From Prorocentrum cordatum (taxonomy: Eukaryota > Sar > Dinophyceae > Prorocentrales > Prorocentraceae): 64,000 nucleotides of DNA. The notes below the pieces were generated by a model. It was not told the origin of the DNA. It saw only the letters and a program-made list of their open reading frames with translations, and made no database searches. The position numbers and the translations under genes were made by a program. Location: NCBI GenBank assembly GCA_963575745.1, contig CAUYUJ010000892.1, forward strand, positions 222,766 through 286,765, given 5' to 3'. Positions 29,301 through 41,267 of this stretch are shown one piece after another; within the stretch, counting starts at the first letter, position 1; each line of letters begins with the position of its first letter.

Positions 29301-31031
29301 GTGATGAAGCGCACGCCGCAGAGACCAGCACCTCGTGAGTTTGCAGCAGTCTTGGAGGCTGCGGATGCTTGCAGCGAGCAACCGCGCGACCTCGGAGATG
29401 CCCTGCTGCTCAAGCAGATCCCGGAGTTCGGCGCGATTGAGCTGAGGACGGCGCTCAGACAGCTGTCCAGGGGCAGATACGCGGACAAGCACGGTGTCGC
29501 CCTGGAGATGATTGCGACAGGTGGCGCTTCACTGCACAACGCACTACTGGGAGTCTTCAACCGAGTCCTGCGAACGGGGGATCTGCCAGAAGACGGGAGC
29601 GAACTCTTGTTCATCATGCTTCCCAAACCAGGATCTGGCGATAAGGTGGATCCGAACAACTGGCGACCGATCGCAGTGTTGGACGTCACGTACAAAATGT
29701 GATCGAAAATGCTGAACAACAGGCGGAAGCCTCTCGTGGACAGCGAGCAGCCTTCCGAACCAATGGGCTTTAGATCCACGCCGGGCATCGATCACGCCCT
29801 CATGGTGCTGGAGTGCGATATCGGTAAGTCGATTGAGTGGAACGCGCCGGTCTGGGTCGTCCGCATCGATCTGAAGAAGGTCTTTGACAGGGGTTGCTAC
29901 AGTTCCCTGTTCGACGCTTTGAGGGAGCAAGGTGTCGACGAGTCCTACCTCGCGTTGCTGGCCCGGCTGTATTTTGGGCAGTCTGGCAACGTCCATGGAC
30001 AGGCGTCGTTCCCTATCTGCCGGTGTGCACGCCAAGGAGACATACTTAGCCATGCTTTGTTCAACGCTGTGTTGGAATCCGTGCTGCGGTGGTGGAAAAC
30101 GAAGTTCGGCAGCTGCGGCCTGCTCCTGGACAGCGCCCACGACACGCTCACGCACAGCAGTTACGCTGATGATTTGCTGTCGTTTGGGAAGAGTTTCGAT
30201 GAGGCCACATTGATGTTTAAGGCGTTGTCTGAAGAGCCTGCCAGGGCAGGCTTCTCCATCAATGATTCCACAACGAAGGTACTGACCACGGATTCCGCGT
30301 CGTCGAACAGCGATGCCCCGCGTCTGGCTGACGCTGGCGAATGCATGCTGGAAATTTTGAAATGCGAGGCCACGCACAAAGCCTCTGGGGATCTACGGCG
30401 GAGAGGGCAGTGCAACTTGAACCACCGCTTGGCTTGCGGGTGGATGAAGTTTCACAATCTAGCACCGTCTCTGCTTCACGGGAAAATTCCTATTCCGCTG
30501 TGCCTCAAGCTATTCAACAACGTCATTACTCCTGCTGTCTGCTACAAAATATCTACGACACCGCTGACATCGGAACAACTTGGCAAGCTGGATGCCGTCC
30601 AGAGAAACATGCTACGCAAAATCGTAGGCTGGGTTCGCTTTGACGACGAGAGCTGGGATACCACAGGGCGCCGTATGAAAGCTAGACTGGACGCCGCGTT
30701 TCAACGGCATCTTGTGCAGGAATGGAGCCTGGTACGTCAGCTTGCCAGAGACAGGCTGCTTCGCACCGTCGATTCAGGTTCGGCGCCGCCCGTCTGCAGC
30801 TGGTCGCCGCCTGGTCTCCGGCGGGAATTCATGATCAAGTCCTGCAACACGTTCCGCGCCGCCGGCGTGGAAGGCCGAGGCAGAGATGGACGGACTGAGC
30901 GGCCCCTGCTGCCCCGTTCCCTCCTCTTTCTCTTCGGTTCCCCCCCCGTCCTCCCTCCCCCCCCTCCCGGCATGACTACGATGGCGTGTTCGGTCCAGGC
31001 GGTCAACATATGCCATTGTTATGATGTTACT
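29301..31031 (+). pseudogene. LINE-B reverse transcriptase with one in-frame stop
   Basis: The frame opens near 29301 with ELRTALRQLSRGRYADKHGV and FIMLPKPGSGDKVDPNNWRP (fingers: K-P-x-x-G..NWRPI). A TGA at 29700-29702 interrupts it, then the same frame continues with VVRIDLKKVFDRGCYSSLFD (motif A), ARQGDILSHALFNAVLE (the RQG...LFN motif) and HSSYADDLLSFG (catalytic YADD). The thumb and connection run to about 30800 (QRNMLRKIVGWVRFDDESWD). The tail after 30890 is pyrimidine-rich and the frame reads on into the Copia-A LTR, so the native end is lost. Confidence 0.88.
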
Positions 31032-31131
31032 TGTGACTATGATGCGTTTTAGCGCAATGGCAAAAAGGGGCCCTAGGGTCAAACGGCAGCGAGTGGTGCA
31101 TATACACACGTGACACATGCACTATATCACA
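31032..31131 (-). repeat. Copia-A 3' LTR (100 bp)
   Basis: Starts TGTGACTATGATGCG and ends ATGCACTATATCACA on the plus strand. It matches 41268-41369 over its full length. It is very short for an LTR. Confidence 0.87.
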
Positions 31132-31559
31132 CCCGTGCTACTCTATCACGAGCTAGCCGGCAGACCGCACAGTACCGCTGGTCTCAGTAAGCCTCTCGGG
31201 GCAGTAAAAGGAGTATTCCCACGTTGGGAATACTAAAATCAGAGGCGCCCAGGACTCGGTCATTCACTTCCCCGATGGGGTAGCATTCATCCTAGCCCTC
31301 AATTGCTTCTTGACCCTTTTCAAGGTAGATTTCGGGTCTGGAATTACGTCGAACGAAATTGTATGTAATATTTTAACAACGAAATATGGAAGCATATTCC
31401 TTGTCAGACAATCAATAACCATAATACGTGTATCGATCCATCGGATATGATGACAAAATGTGCGTGGATGTTAAATATTCACTTCTTCCGTTCCATAATT
31501 CCAAATATTTTATGTTAAACTACCCAAATCGATACGCAAGCGTTTATATCCTGTCTTAC
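31132..31559. other. Copia-A 3' non-coding region with a perfect palindrome
   Basis: AT-richer sequence between the RNase H end and the 3' LTR. It contains AGTATTCCCA-CGT-TGGGAATACT (31212-31234), a perfect 10-bp stem with a 3-nt loop. No convincing polypurine tract is seen next to the LTR (the minus strand reads GTAGCACGGG there). Confidence 0.65.
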
Positions 31560-32144
31560 CCATAGTGAGTACTATGAGATGTTCCTATTGGTTTCTGCAA
31601 TCCGTCATCCATAAGTGTCTCATAGACATGGCTGATTTGTCTTCCCAGCTGGTTGGTAACTTCTTTCCTGCGCCAAGCATCCCACGCGCATCTGCGATGG
31701 CGGCACAAATGCGCACACCAGATTCTACACCCCATAAACAAGCCAGGGTCTTTGCTTGTAGCGTAGATGTCCATACTAGTTTGATACAGTTACTAAATAT
31801 ACATATAGGTTGAACATGATCACTACCCCCTCGATGAATCCAGGCCCAGCAAGCCCATCGAACATAGCCCTCTGTGACCTGAGAGACTCCATTATACCCA
31901 TGACTGCGTCCTCTTCTCCTGCCCAGCTGGCGCCAAAATTAAGAAGTATCATATATTGATTCCACTTAACAGCTCCACCTTTGAATACTAACCCGCAGTC
32001 AGCCGACTGAGTTGCTTCTTCTAATACACGGTTAGCTTCCTTCAGATGAAGTACCCTAGCGTGACACTCTGCAGTCTGCAGTCTGCTCACACGATGCAAT
32101 AGCTCAGGTCTACAGCGGCGTGCAACCCATGGCAAAGCACCCAC
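31560..32144 (-). pseudogene. Copia-A RT connection and RNase H
   Basis: LPWVARRCRPELLHRVSRLQ (from 32140) is the segment that links copia RT to RNase H. LNFGASWAGEEDAV follows, where the first catalytic Asp of the usual DAS motif is Gly. After frame changes the minus strand reads VESGVRICAAIADARGMLG and then LPTSWEDKSAMSM...WMTDC at 31720-31565, the C-terminal RNase H part including the TDC motif. Loss of the first acid and the frameshifts indicate an inactive enzyme. Confidence 0.78.
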
Positions 32145-33014
32145 GACCGACCTAAGCCGCGTTGTCTCGCCCTCATCGCATTTTCTCGTGAGGGGCTGTC
32201 CCTAGGATAAGATGCAACTTCGGTTTTCTCAATATTGCCCCCGGCCGCGCTACGCACCGTGAATTTTTCATCCTGGGCAACTTGTAAGCCGCAATAACGG
32301 GAATTATCAGACTTGATCTCGCGAATACCAAATTCTGCGAATACCGAATCGATAACTCTCTGCCATTCATCGTATGCGGCCCACAGTATGTCGTCCACGT
32401 GTGACCTAACATGCAAGCCATCTCGTCCTTGTCATTGTGCATACTGAACAATTCAGGCATGATGCGATTCTCCCTCAGACCATGAGCTTCAAACCTTCTG
32501 CGAATTTCCCCCCACGAACCTCGCCCTGCGCCAGGCGTGCCATAGACAGGCATGCGCGCGATCAGCGCCCCACCATCTGGCGCCCTGCTCCTTCGAGTCC
32601 GTCCGGCGGTGGCTTGAGCAGCACGAGGCGGTCGAGTTCCTGCCCCTGGGAATACGCAGATGGAATGTCGGCACACTTGCGCGTCTCCCTTGTCCCGGCA
32701 GCCCATGATACCATCAACCTTAGCCCTTCGAAATCGCATGTTGGTGAACCCGTGCGGATGCCCGACGACTCTTCCAGATCTCCGTCTACTCTTGTACTGC
32801 GGTGCAACCGGAGGTCCACCCGGTCTACGGAGATGTTAATTCTTGTCACTCTCAACCCATTGCGTAGGTACCAGATGGCATCCTTCGTCGAAGAGATGCT
32901 GCAGTTCCACGGAATCAATAGGCACGGCGGCGATGAACCTCCGCCATTTTCTCCATTGGTCTTGTCTTGCCAGTCGTAAACCGCTTTTCCGATGGTATAC
33001 CAGATTCTTCGCAC
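32087..33014 (-). pseudogene. Copia-A reverse transcriptase, frameshifted
   Basis: Frame one (from 33014) gives RKCADIPSAYSQGQELDRLV and LLKPPPDG, the copia palm motif A region. Frame two (from 32739) gives MPVYGTPGAGRGSWGEIRRR and MPELFSMHNDKDEMACMLGH. Frame three (from 32416) gives SHVDDILWAAYDEW, the catalytic YVDD box in its copia HVDD form, followed by FAEFGIREIKSDNSRYCGLQ. Three frames are needed, so this copy is dead. Confidence 0.85.
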
Positions 33015-33866
33015 TCTTTAGCTTATTCTTAGATTGCGGCTTATGAACGGTGCATTCATTGAAGAATGCAACATGCGATTCATGTGGCCTAAGAGCCAGT
33101 GAAGCTTCTCTACGAGCTAGAAGATCCACGCCCGGCCCTGATGTTCAGGCCCTGCGCATGGCCTCAAGAAATGGGTTCGCTGGTTCGGGGGCTGGCTCCG
33201 GCACAGAATCGGGAACCCTTCCCGTACTACCATCGGCATTCTCGACTCTTCTGCGCATCACTTCATTACGACTCTGTATACCGCGAGGGGCGTCGGCTAG
33301 TAACGACCTCTGAAAGGGGCGTTCAAGTCACCTGTGACGACCTCGACGCGGGCGGCACAGGGTCGATCATTCCATCTGACAATTCACCTTCTTCAATTTG
33401 GCGAAATGCTTCCACCATGAGCTCGGAGTCTTCTGAGATCTCCGGCAGCTCTTCCGTCGCCATGGGATGTTCTTTCACAGAACGCTATTGTCCCCCGTGG
33501 TTCTGGCATTTTACGTCGTTCGTCCACGAATGACTGGTGTTGCCCGTCTGGAGGCGCATACCTCTCAACACCGCCGCCATGGTGCTTTGGGAGATGTTGG
33601 TAAGCCAACGTTTCCGCCGCTGTACACGGTTGAAGCCTGTCGACAGCCACGCAGACAGGCACACCCTCTGTGATAACCCACTCATTCGTGCCATCGAACC
33701 CAGCGATACGAGAACCAATGCCCCACTCAACGGTAGCCTCGCCGTTGGTCGGCCTCTTGCGAAAGCGTGCTATATCACCTACCTGAAAGCATCCAGCTAG
33801 TGGCGTTGCCTTTCGGAGAGCGGCCCTTGCCGCCCTACCCCCGACGTCGAGTTGTGCGAACGCTTG
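33015..33866 (-). pseudogene. Copia-A integrase-RT linker
   Basis: Short minus-strand frames (for example VAVDRLQPCTAAETLAYQHL near 33640) connect integrase and RT. In copia polyproteins this stretch is poorly conserved. Nothing catalytic is recognised. Confidence 0.5.
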
Positions 33867-35130
33867 TCAGGAGGGCGCCCGGATCGCAGCCTGGCGAGAA
33901 GACTCGCCGGCTCCGTCCTCTGCAACATTCGCAAGCACTCGTAAGTCGAAAGCTTCCTCGTTGTCGAATTGACTCCCTGGGGCACGAGGCATCTTTCCGA
34001 GCGCCCACTGAGCCGGCGCAAATCCGCCGATTCGTGACACCCCATTCATCGCGCTGTTGACCTCTAAAGCAAGGGAGATGACTTCATCAAGTCCGGAAAC
34101 ATTCCTGTCGTGTACCACCTTCTTGAAGAAGTTCTTCCAAAGTCCACCATGTCTCTTGGCGCGGCCCATCTGCTCGGGAGTCTCGACTCCAGCGTCGCGG
34201 AGGTCGACGCCTTGACTCTTAACCCACTGCAGAAACATAACTCTGTCGCGCAGTCCACGGTCCAACGCCGTTCTCGTGGGCCCACCTGCCCATGCGCACC
34301 AGTGTTGCTGAAGTGCAGTGAGGCATGCTCTCGAAGATGGCGCACCCCCTCCCTGCTTGACATCGCGCGCTGAAATGTTGCACCCTGGCACGCTATGTTT
34401 AAGAAGGTGCACCGTTCTCCACTGTAGTCCTTCACCTCTACACAGTCGATACCGATTTCATGGTTGAAGCAGAACTTCTCGGGCAATGCAACATTGATAG
34501 TCTGAGCTATCGGCTTGTGACGTTCGCAAGATTCACATCGGTAACTCTTGGTGGCTTCAATGCAATCCGATGACATCCTGGAGATTCACAATGGCTGTAC
34601 GAGAACACGGCACATTACCAAACTGTCTGTGCAGTGGTATACTGGCGATCCCTGTGCGGAGCGGGATCTGCAATCACGCTTTCCTTCCCTTTCCTTCGTG
34701 CTTCGGCTCGCCAGGTAGGTTGAGTTGTTCCAAGATATCTTGTTCCTCATCTCGCAGGCGTTCCTTAGAGAAGGTAGCGATTTCGCAATCACCGCGATCG
34801 CGCCCACATCGTCTCGACCTCTCTCCTCTGCGGCTTCAGCGGGGAAAGCTGCAAGTGCAACTCTATCCAGTCAAACTGCCTGACCTAACTCTCTGAGAAA
34901 ATCAAAGAAGTTCTGACTCGCGATGTCCGCGTCCGACTCGAGGCGCGAGTTCAGCGCGCGAGTGACCTCAAGGCTCGAGCAACCAGTCTCATAATCAAGC
35001 GCAACAACTACAAAACCATTATCTTGAGCCAAACCAGAGAAACAACCACATATCACATGATGGTTTGATGATGATTCGCAGGTGACAACGAGATCAAGAT
35101 TGCGCTTGACGATGTCTTCTGCAACCACGT
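33867..35130 (-). pseudogene. Copia-A pre-integrase and integrase core, frameshifted
   Basis: From 35128 the frame reads FVVVALDYETGCSSLEVTRA and FFDFLRELG. The pre-integrase segment IPLRTGIASIPLHRQFGNVP lies near 34660-34600. The zinc end CESCERHKPIAQ and FNHEIGIDCVEVKDYSGERC (first catalytic Asp region) come from 34576. After a frame change near 34380 the core continues with QGVDLRDAGVETPEQMGRAK then RHGGLWKNFFKKVV (the Glu-containing E-x-x-G segment) and RIGGFAPAQWALGKMPRAPG. This is a D,D-E integrase of the copia type. Confidence 0.82.
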
Positions 35131-38100
35131 CGCCACCGCGTCGCTCGAGACACAGCAGGCGAAGGCGACGCCGATGACGTAGAGCAGCACCCCGGCCAGG
35201 TTGGCCCCCACTCGCCCGCGAAGAAGATCGGTGTCCCTGATCACCTTCTCGACGATCTCCTTGTCGGTCGCAGACATGCCTGGTACGGACAGCTCGGCAA
35301 CACGCGCGGATAACAACTCATCTTGCATACTGATGTTACACACTTCAGAGCAATATGTGGCACGACTTCAGCATTCATGGTAGTCATATCATGCTGGTCA
35401 AGCTGCAGTGGCGTGCACAAATACGACGTTCCGTCAAAGCAGATCCTCGGAGGCTGCGCAAATATTGCTACTCGATCGAACTCCTCAGCATCCACAGAAG
35501 AACTTATGGCAACACGATCTTCTATACGCTCCCAGGTCCGGGTGTTCTTGGGATGGCCCATGGAACTCTTCTTCCAAGAAGACCATGCGCGGGGACTTGA
35601 TATGTGCGTTGAACGGATCAGCGTTGCAGCTCACACGCACCAATTTCCCAGCGCCCCGCTCTCCCGCGCGGCCCTTCGACCCCTCTGATGGGAACGATCG
35701 AGGATCAACCCACGTGATGAAGTTCCTCTTCCTGCCGTGTTCGTAAAGCAGATCCAGCAGAGCTGCGCCAACTGCAATCGGCTCGAAGTCCACGACTGGA
35801 TCTCCGGCCCGCTCACCACCCACCGTGGCCAGGTCCCTCTCGACAGGAGAAGTCGGGGATCCTGAACGAGACGCGCGAGTCTGGCTCGATGCGTCGTCGC
35901 TGCTGGCGGCAACAACCCGCCGGAGGCGGTAGTGGTGGCGGCGGCGGCTCTTCCCTGCGCGGCGGCCCCGGCGGCGGAGGCGGCAGAGGAGCCCCGGGCA
36001 TGCGCGCAGGCGGCGGTCCATCCGGCTGCCTCGGCGCGAGGGCAGCGAGCTTGCGCTCCGGTGGCGGCGTCATAGGAGGCACCCCAGGAAGGCGAACGAT
36101 CGCGCCCATAGGTAGAGGTGCGCCCGGCGGAAGACCCGTCAACTTGCTGGCGCTGCCTATGCCGGCCTTCTTCTTCGGCGCGTCGTCGCCATCGCCCCGC
36201 GAATCGCGCTCCTGATATGATGGGGGCGCCGCAGCGGCAGAAGACGGTGCGGCGACGGGCGGTGGCGAAGCAGCAGCAGTAGAAGTACTACTACCAACAG
36301 ATTTGGGCAATGCACCAGTTTCTGCGTACTCGCGAGCATAACGTACAAACCGCGTATAATCTGCAGGCGGCCTCTAGTCCTCGTGGCAGATCTTCAGAAC
36401 GAACTACAGCTCGCGCCCAACAGATCGCCTCATCATGGTCTTGAAATCTGCCTCAGAATAATCAGCGCCGAGACGTTCACGCCGGATCGTTTTGATGCGT
36501 TCAAGGATGACAGTGGCCGCGTCCTCATCATCTACTCCGCCAACCACACTCGATGAAGCGCGAGATCTCCTCTCCCCCCCTGGCCAGCTCAGCCCCGTCG
36601 CGGGGTCTGCGCTTGGCAGGCGGCCAAGGAACTGGAGGCGGCGGCGCACTGAACTTCTCGAAGGATTCAGCAAGGAGCAAACCCATCTTGTCAGCCGCAG
36701 AATTGGCCACCTCACGGGCCCAATCGGATAAGTGGTAATAATCATAATTGTCCGTTGCATGTACGTTCGGGTCACTCACGTCGACTCAGGCGTGCAGAAC
36801 TGAATCCAATGTCGCACTGCTTCAAGAACTGCTTAAAACCAGGACTGACAGCAACAGGGCGATGCCGACCAGAACGACAAATGGCAACCATGCAAACAGA
36901 CTGTGAAAACGTGTTCTTCGCCAAAGATCTTCCGACATACTCAGCGACGCCAACGAAATATCCATTCTCACCGGAATTGCGCAACATGTTCGGGCGATGA
37001 CCAATATGGCGCGCGTGAGTCGGGTGGTTCAAAGCCCTAGTGTCCACCGACACATACCGATCATAGCTCGCCAGATTCATCTGCTGCAACGAGCGCATCT
37101 ATGATGGCATTGCCGTCGCGCCCCCTGGTAGTCACCTCATGATTGGAGCGGTGATGGCGGCGGATGTACTCCGTCAGCGTCGTCGACCCCGAGCACCACG
37201 GCTTACTCTCGAAGTTCTCCAAGCCCAGCGTGACCACAGCAAACTTCGAGCCCTGTGGCACGGCGCGAATACCAGCACCAGCAGCCACGGCAGCGACCCG
37301 CACGTCCTCGTCGTCACTGGAGCAATCAACTGGCGCAGGCGCGCACGCGATCCCGTCGTCACTGGAGTGATCGACGGCAGCAGGAGGCGCGGCGACAGCA
37401 GGCGGCGCTGCGCGGCGGGTGGAAGCTGCGCAGCACGGCTGGACACAAGCTGCTTGGCACGAAATGTGCAACGGACGAATGGGCTCCGCAACGCGCTCTG
37501 GGCCAAACTGGTCAAGACGAATGAGATGGAGACCTGAGCGAGCACAACGACATATTTCTATCTCACCTTCCTGTCTCAAGTGAGCGCGACCATTAGCAAG
37601 ATCCTTCGCGGGGCCGAGGGAAGCCCGTGCAGGAAGGGAAAACAAGAGAAGAACATGATTTGTTCAACTGATGCGACTCGAGACGCCCACTCATGGCGCC
37701 ACGAGAAGCAACGATGCGAAACGGAACTCTTCTTATCTGTCGTCTCACTCCCTGCCTGCCCTCCCATACCGCTGTGCATCTTACGCTGTCTGCGAACCCA
37801 ACTTCGAATAGAGCCCATGCTGTTTCTCGAGTTGACCCTCTGCGTTAAACGCCCAAGCTTTACCGCGACAACAAGAATTACAAACCTCGTCTATGTCTAG
37901 CGCAGCCCAGACACCGTCACCCTCGAAGACATCGGCGCACGAAGCTTAGAGAGAGCCAGAACTTCGGTCGAAGCGTTCTGCGCTGGAGCCATAGAACCGA
38001 CAAAAAATGTTATCTGCGACTTCTGCGACACAGCCGCGAAGCCAAAAAATATTCACCTCTGCTAGTGTCACCCGTACCATCGCACATCTCAACAGCGCGT

Positions 38101-39160
38101 TTAGTGAACGCCTTTAGTACAACCTTTAGCTCTATAGAGGTGAAATGGCGATCATCCTCAATAATAGTATCAAGTGTTTATGCTTGGATGTTGCTGGAGC
38201 GCTCAACATTCTTAGCTGTTGCCTTCTTGTCATCTGCTAGCTTCCTGGGCTGCTCATCGACATGCGCCGAGCAACGACAACAACGCGCAAGAACAACATC
38301 TGGAGCACTGCCGCGATTGGCCACGAGACCGCGCGGACGCTCGCCCGGAGAGCGCAGCGCCGCGCACCTCTCCTTCTTGGTCTTGTGCCCAATCCTTGCA
38401 GCTGCGAACGCTGAAACGAGCGCTAGAACCGACCCCCGAGAGATGTTTACAACCTCCAGCGCATGGACGAGGCAACGGGGGAACTGGAGGTTTCCAGTTC
38501 AGGTCAGAAGAAGAACTCGAAGAAAACAAAGCTCTGTCATTGGGAACTTTCGGCCCCGAAACACTCAAACTGTCCGTCTTCATTCCGAGTAAAGCTGCTA
38601 TCGGCCCATCCTGCGAACAGAACAACACCCCCACTTGGTTTCTTCACCTTGCGACCCCAACCCACGTCCTCTGGAGCATCCCTGAGAACGCGACCATAAC
38701 TAAGCCCTTTGCGCTAAAGCAAACACAGCATCCTGACCAGGAAGAGAGATAGGGCCCGAAACAGATCCCCCCCCCCCCTCAAACTCCCCATCAGAAACAC
38801 TAGCCACACAATAAGAGTCGGTCGAGCGAACAGCCACGAAGCCGAGATCTCCCTCAGCCTCTGCAGGTCCGAAGACTGTTCTCCTGGAGCTCTGGGGGCC
38901 CCTGAACCGGAGCGGCTTCGGTCATTCCCATGCAACTCACACAGACATGACTCCCAACGTGGTCGCGCTGCAAGCTAAAACGCCCCCCCCCCCCCCCCCC
39001 CCCGCCCACGCGCGCGCCCTGTGGCGCGCGACGCGAGAAGATAAGGAAGAGCAGAAACGAAACAAAAAACAACAGGATCCACCCTCATCGACCCCCCCTT
39101 GCCCGCAATGACACGACGAGGGATTGATGATGATACAGCAACAGAACTCACGGATGCGAA
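35131..39160 (-). other. Copia-A internal region of unknown content
   Basis: Between gag and integrase about 4 kb should hold protease, but no DTG/DSG motif is recognised. Minus-strand pieces look coding: a Pro-rich protein at 36310-35813 with polyproline runs; ADYSEADFKTMMRRSVGREL near 36465-36405; a membrane-like GANLAGVLLYVIGVAFACCV near 35220; a charged stretch near 38245-38040 (TLDTIIEDDRHFTSIELKVV, then LKAFTKRAVEMCDG); and VTLGLENFESKPWCSGSTTL near 37240. A 22-C run lies at 38982-39003. It may contain nested elements or captured host sequence. Confidence 0.5.
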
Positions 39161-39440
39161 CTATCGTTCGTCATCGTCCTCCCGCAACTGGACATGGCGC
39201 TCGCCAGTGTTTCCAGCGCGCGCCGCCCTTGCGGCCCTGGGCTCGCCCGCGCGCGCAGGGCACCCGGGCCAGCGACCTGTTTCGGGGCAGGTCTTGCATT
39301 TCGAACGTATCTCCCGGAGCCGCTTCTTGCGACCTCCCATGGAAGGCCCTCCCTTGCCGCCTCCCCTGAGCGACCAGGGCGCGCAGTGGCGACCCTTGCC
39401 TCCGCCCGCCCCTTTACCTATACGACCACCCTGCGGGCGA
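39161..39440 (-). pseudogene. Copia-A gag zinc-knuckle region
   Basis: The frame from 39481 carries RKKRLREIRSKCKTCPETGR then WPGCPARAG near 39318-39250. This is a CCHC-type knuckle in which the His is Arg, embedded in basic Gly/Lys sequence. It is displaced from the rest of gag by the tandem-repeat block at 39440-40080. Confidence 0.6.
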
Positions 39441-40080
39441 TAAGGAGGTGAGGGGGGAGGGGGAGACAACGTCTCACTCAATCGATCTCACATGCGGTCT
39501 CACATTCGGTCTCACATTCGGTCTCACATTCGGTCTCACATTCGGTCTCACGATCGATCTCACTATCGATCTCACAACCGATCTCACTATCGATCTCACA
39601 ATCGATATCACATTCGGTCTCACTACCGATATCACAATCGATCTCGCAAGCGACGTCATCAGCACCATCAACATCAACACCATCAACAACATCATCATCA
39701 TCGCCATCATCAACATCAACATCATTACCATCATCATCACCACCATCATCATCATAATCATCATCATCATCAACATCATGATCGGGACACCGACGGGACA
39801 CCGACGGGACACCGGCGGAACACCGGCGGGACACCGCGCGCCACCGGCCGCCCGGTGGAGAATCATTTGGTCCGGCCGCGCCTCAGCCACAGAGGACACC
39901 ACCGGGACACCGGCGGAGCACCGCGCGCCACCGGCCGCCCCGTGGGGAATCATTTGGTCCGGCCGCGCCTCAGCCACAGGAGACTTTCCTCTCGCCCGCC
40001 CACGCAGCTTCGCCTCGCCCGCGCGCACGGCACGCACGAACGCGAAACCGAAATCGATTTCCCGGTAGGGGGGCTCTCCG
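39440..40080. repeat. Mosaic of four tandem repeats interrupting gag
   Basis: In order: a 12-bp repeat CGGTCTCACATT with variants such as CGATCTCACTAT (about 39481-39650); (ATC/AAC)n (39655-39785); an 11-bp GGGACACCGAC repeat (39783-39835); and a ~96-bp direct duplication beginning GCGCGCCACCGGCCGCC and containing AATCATTTGGTCCGGCCGCG (39837 and 39926). The 12-bp repeat keeps frames open on both strands (FGLT plus, ETEC minus). Confidence 0.85.
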
Positions 40081-41137
40081 TTCCACTTCGATCTCACCCC
40101 CTCACCTCCGACCCTTGCCCCTCCCTTTGGCGCCAAGGTTGGCGACCAAGTCCTCTTGGATCGCGTCAGAGGCTTCGTCCTCCGCGCATCCGGTCTTGAC
40201 CATCTCGTCGACCACCTCGACGTCGAACTCGCTGCTTTCCTGGACAGGAGCCCAATGAGCATGCAATTCATCGTCGACGCAGGCGCGTTCGTCGGCGCAG
40301 TCGCCCCAGGCCGCGTCGCCCAAGCCGTGCTCTGGCGCATGGCTGGGCGCGCAGTACCCGCGGGGACTCAGCTCCTCAGAGTAATGCTCCTCCTGTAGAA
40401 GCTCACCTGGAGAAGCTCACCTTGCCCTCGCTCCTGCTCCTGTTCTGGTAGCTGGGTCTGGGCTGCGTCCACGTCCAGGAGCTGGAGCCTTTACCAGACT
40501 CACCCCTGCGTTTGTAGCGGATGTGTCTGCGGCCGCGCTGGAGGATCAAGACGTCCTTGATATTGTCGAAGGTTGTCACAATTCCTGTGGACGTCAGCAC
40601 CATCAGATTCTCCGAAGGCGAGAGGCCTGCATGGTCCAAGAGAAGAAAGCCAAGCGCATCGTCGCCCATCAAGATCTTCGGATCTAACTTGGAGACAGTT
40701 TTCCACCAGCACTTCCTCCGGGAGCTGTACAATACCATCGACCCATCGCGCTGCCGAGGCAGCGGTCCATATGGTCTCTGCCCCACCTGGAACAGGATCT
40801 TCGCTTCCTGCGCCTCTATAGGGACGAGCGAAGTACGGATCGCCAGCACCAGCTGATAGATCCCTATCGGAGTCAGAAGCACGTCCTTACCGATATCCAT
40901 GGCAATATCGAATGCGTCACCTCTGAGGCCGTCTACAACCTTGCTGACAGCTGCGGGGATCACGCGTTGCTGTGGTGCACCGGTCTCTTGATCCACTGGA
41001 GCCCAGGCGGCACTCATGCGCATCTCTGTGCGGAATTCCTTCTCGCGAAAGTTGTTCACCGTGCCGTCGTAGATGTAGGGGCCACTCTTCGTCAGCGTGT
41101 TGGCGCTCGGCCGATAGCGAAAATCAGACAGTGCCAT
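40080..41137 (-). pseudogene. Copia-A gag, N-terminal part
   Basis: A clean 244-codon frame starts at ATG 41137 (MALSDFRYRPSAN) and contains YIYDGTVNNFREKEFRTEMR, SKVVDGLRGDAFDIAMDIGK and DDALGFLLLDHAGLSPSENL. These helical segments follow the pattern of UBN2/copia gag capsid domains (family assignment from memory of the motif layout). After the stop at 40403 a second frame (40323-40102) continues with DEASDAIQEDLVANLGAKGR, ending at the repeat block. The 5' leader between LTR and ATG is 130 bp. Confidence 0.75.
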
Positions 41138-41254
41138 GGCGCAACGCTCAATCCCCTAGCGAGGGAAACTGCCAGTACAGAAAGTGGAGAAAGGTAGTGC
41201 GACACTCTCTGGCGAGACGTGCGCGCAGTGGTACGATACGGGGATCGTGTGGTA

Positions 41255-41266
41255 GTTCCGCTACCA
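41255..41266 (-). promoter_or_regulatory. Copia-A primer-binding site (tRNA-iMet-like)
   Basis: One base inside the 5' LTR the minus strand reads TGGTAGCGGAAC. This resembles the TGGTATCAGAGC-type site complementary to initiator tRNA-Met used by many copia elements. The site also sits in a small hairpin (GGTAG/CTACC). Confidence 0.6.
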
Positions 41267-41267
41267 G

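Larger units (their letters stand above)
27171..31031 (+). mobile_element. LINE-B: non-LTR retrotransposon, degenerate
   Basis: The order is ORF1 (coiled coil plus an RRM-like segment plus a Gly/Lys tail), AP-type endonuclease, RT with a YADD box and a thumb/connection. This is a different LINE family from LINE-A: the RT box and flanking motifs differ and no RNase H is seen. Its right side is cut by the Copia-A LTR at 31032, and the missing tail may continue after 41369. Confidence 0.85.

Noticed and set aside
39500-39840. Possible CRISPR array (regular short repeats)
   Set aside because: Repeats are contiguous 12-bp tandems without unique spacers, and the genome is eukaryotic.
39448-40068. 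Apparent protein with FGLT/IDLT repeats
   Set aside because: It is the translation of a 12-bp tandem repeat followed by (ATC)n and lies antisense within Copia-A gag.
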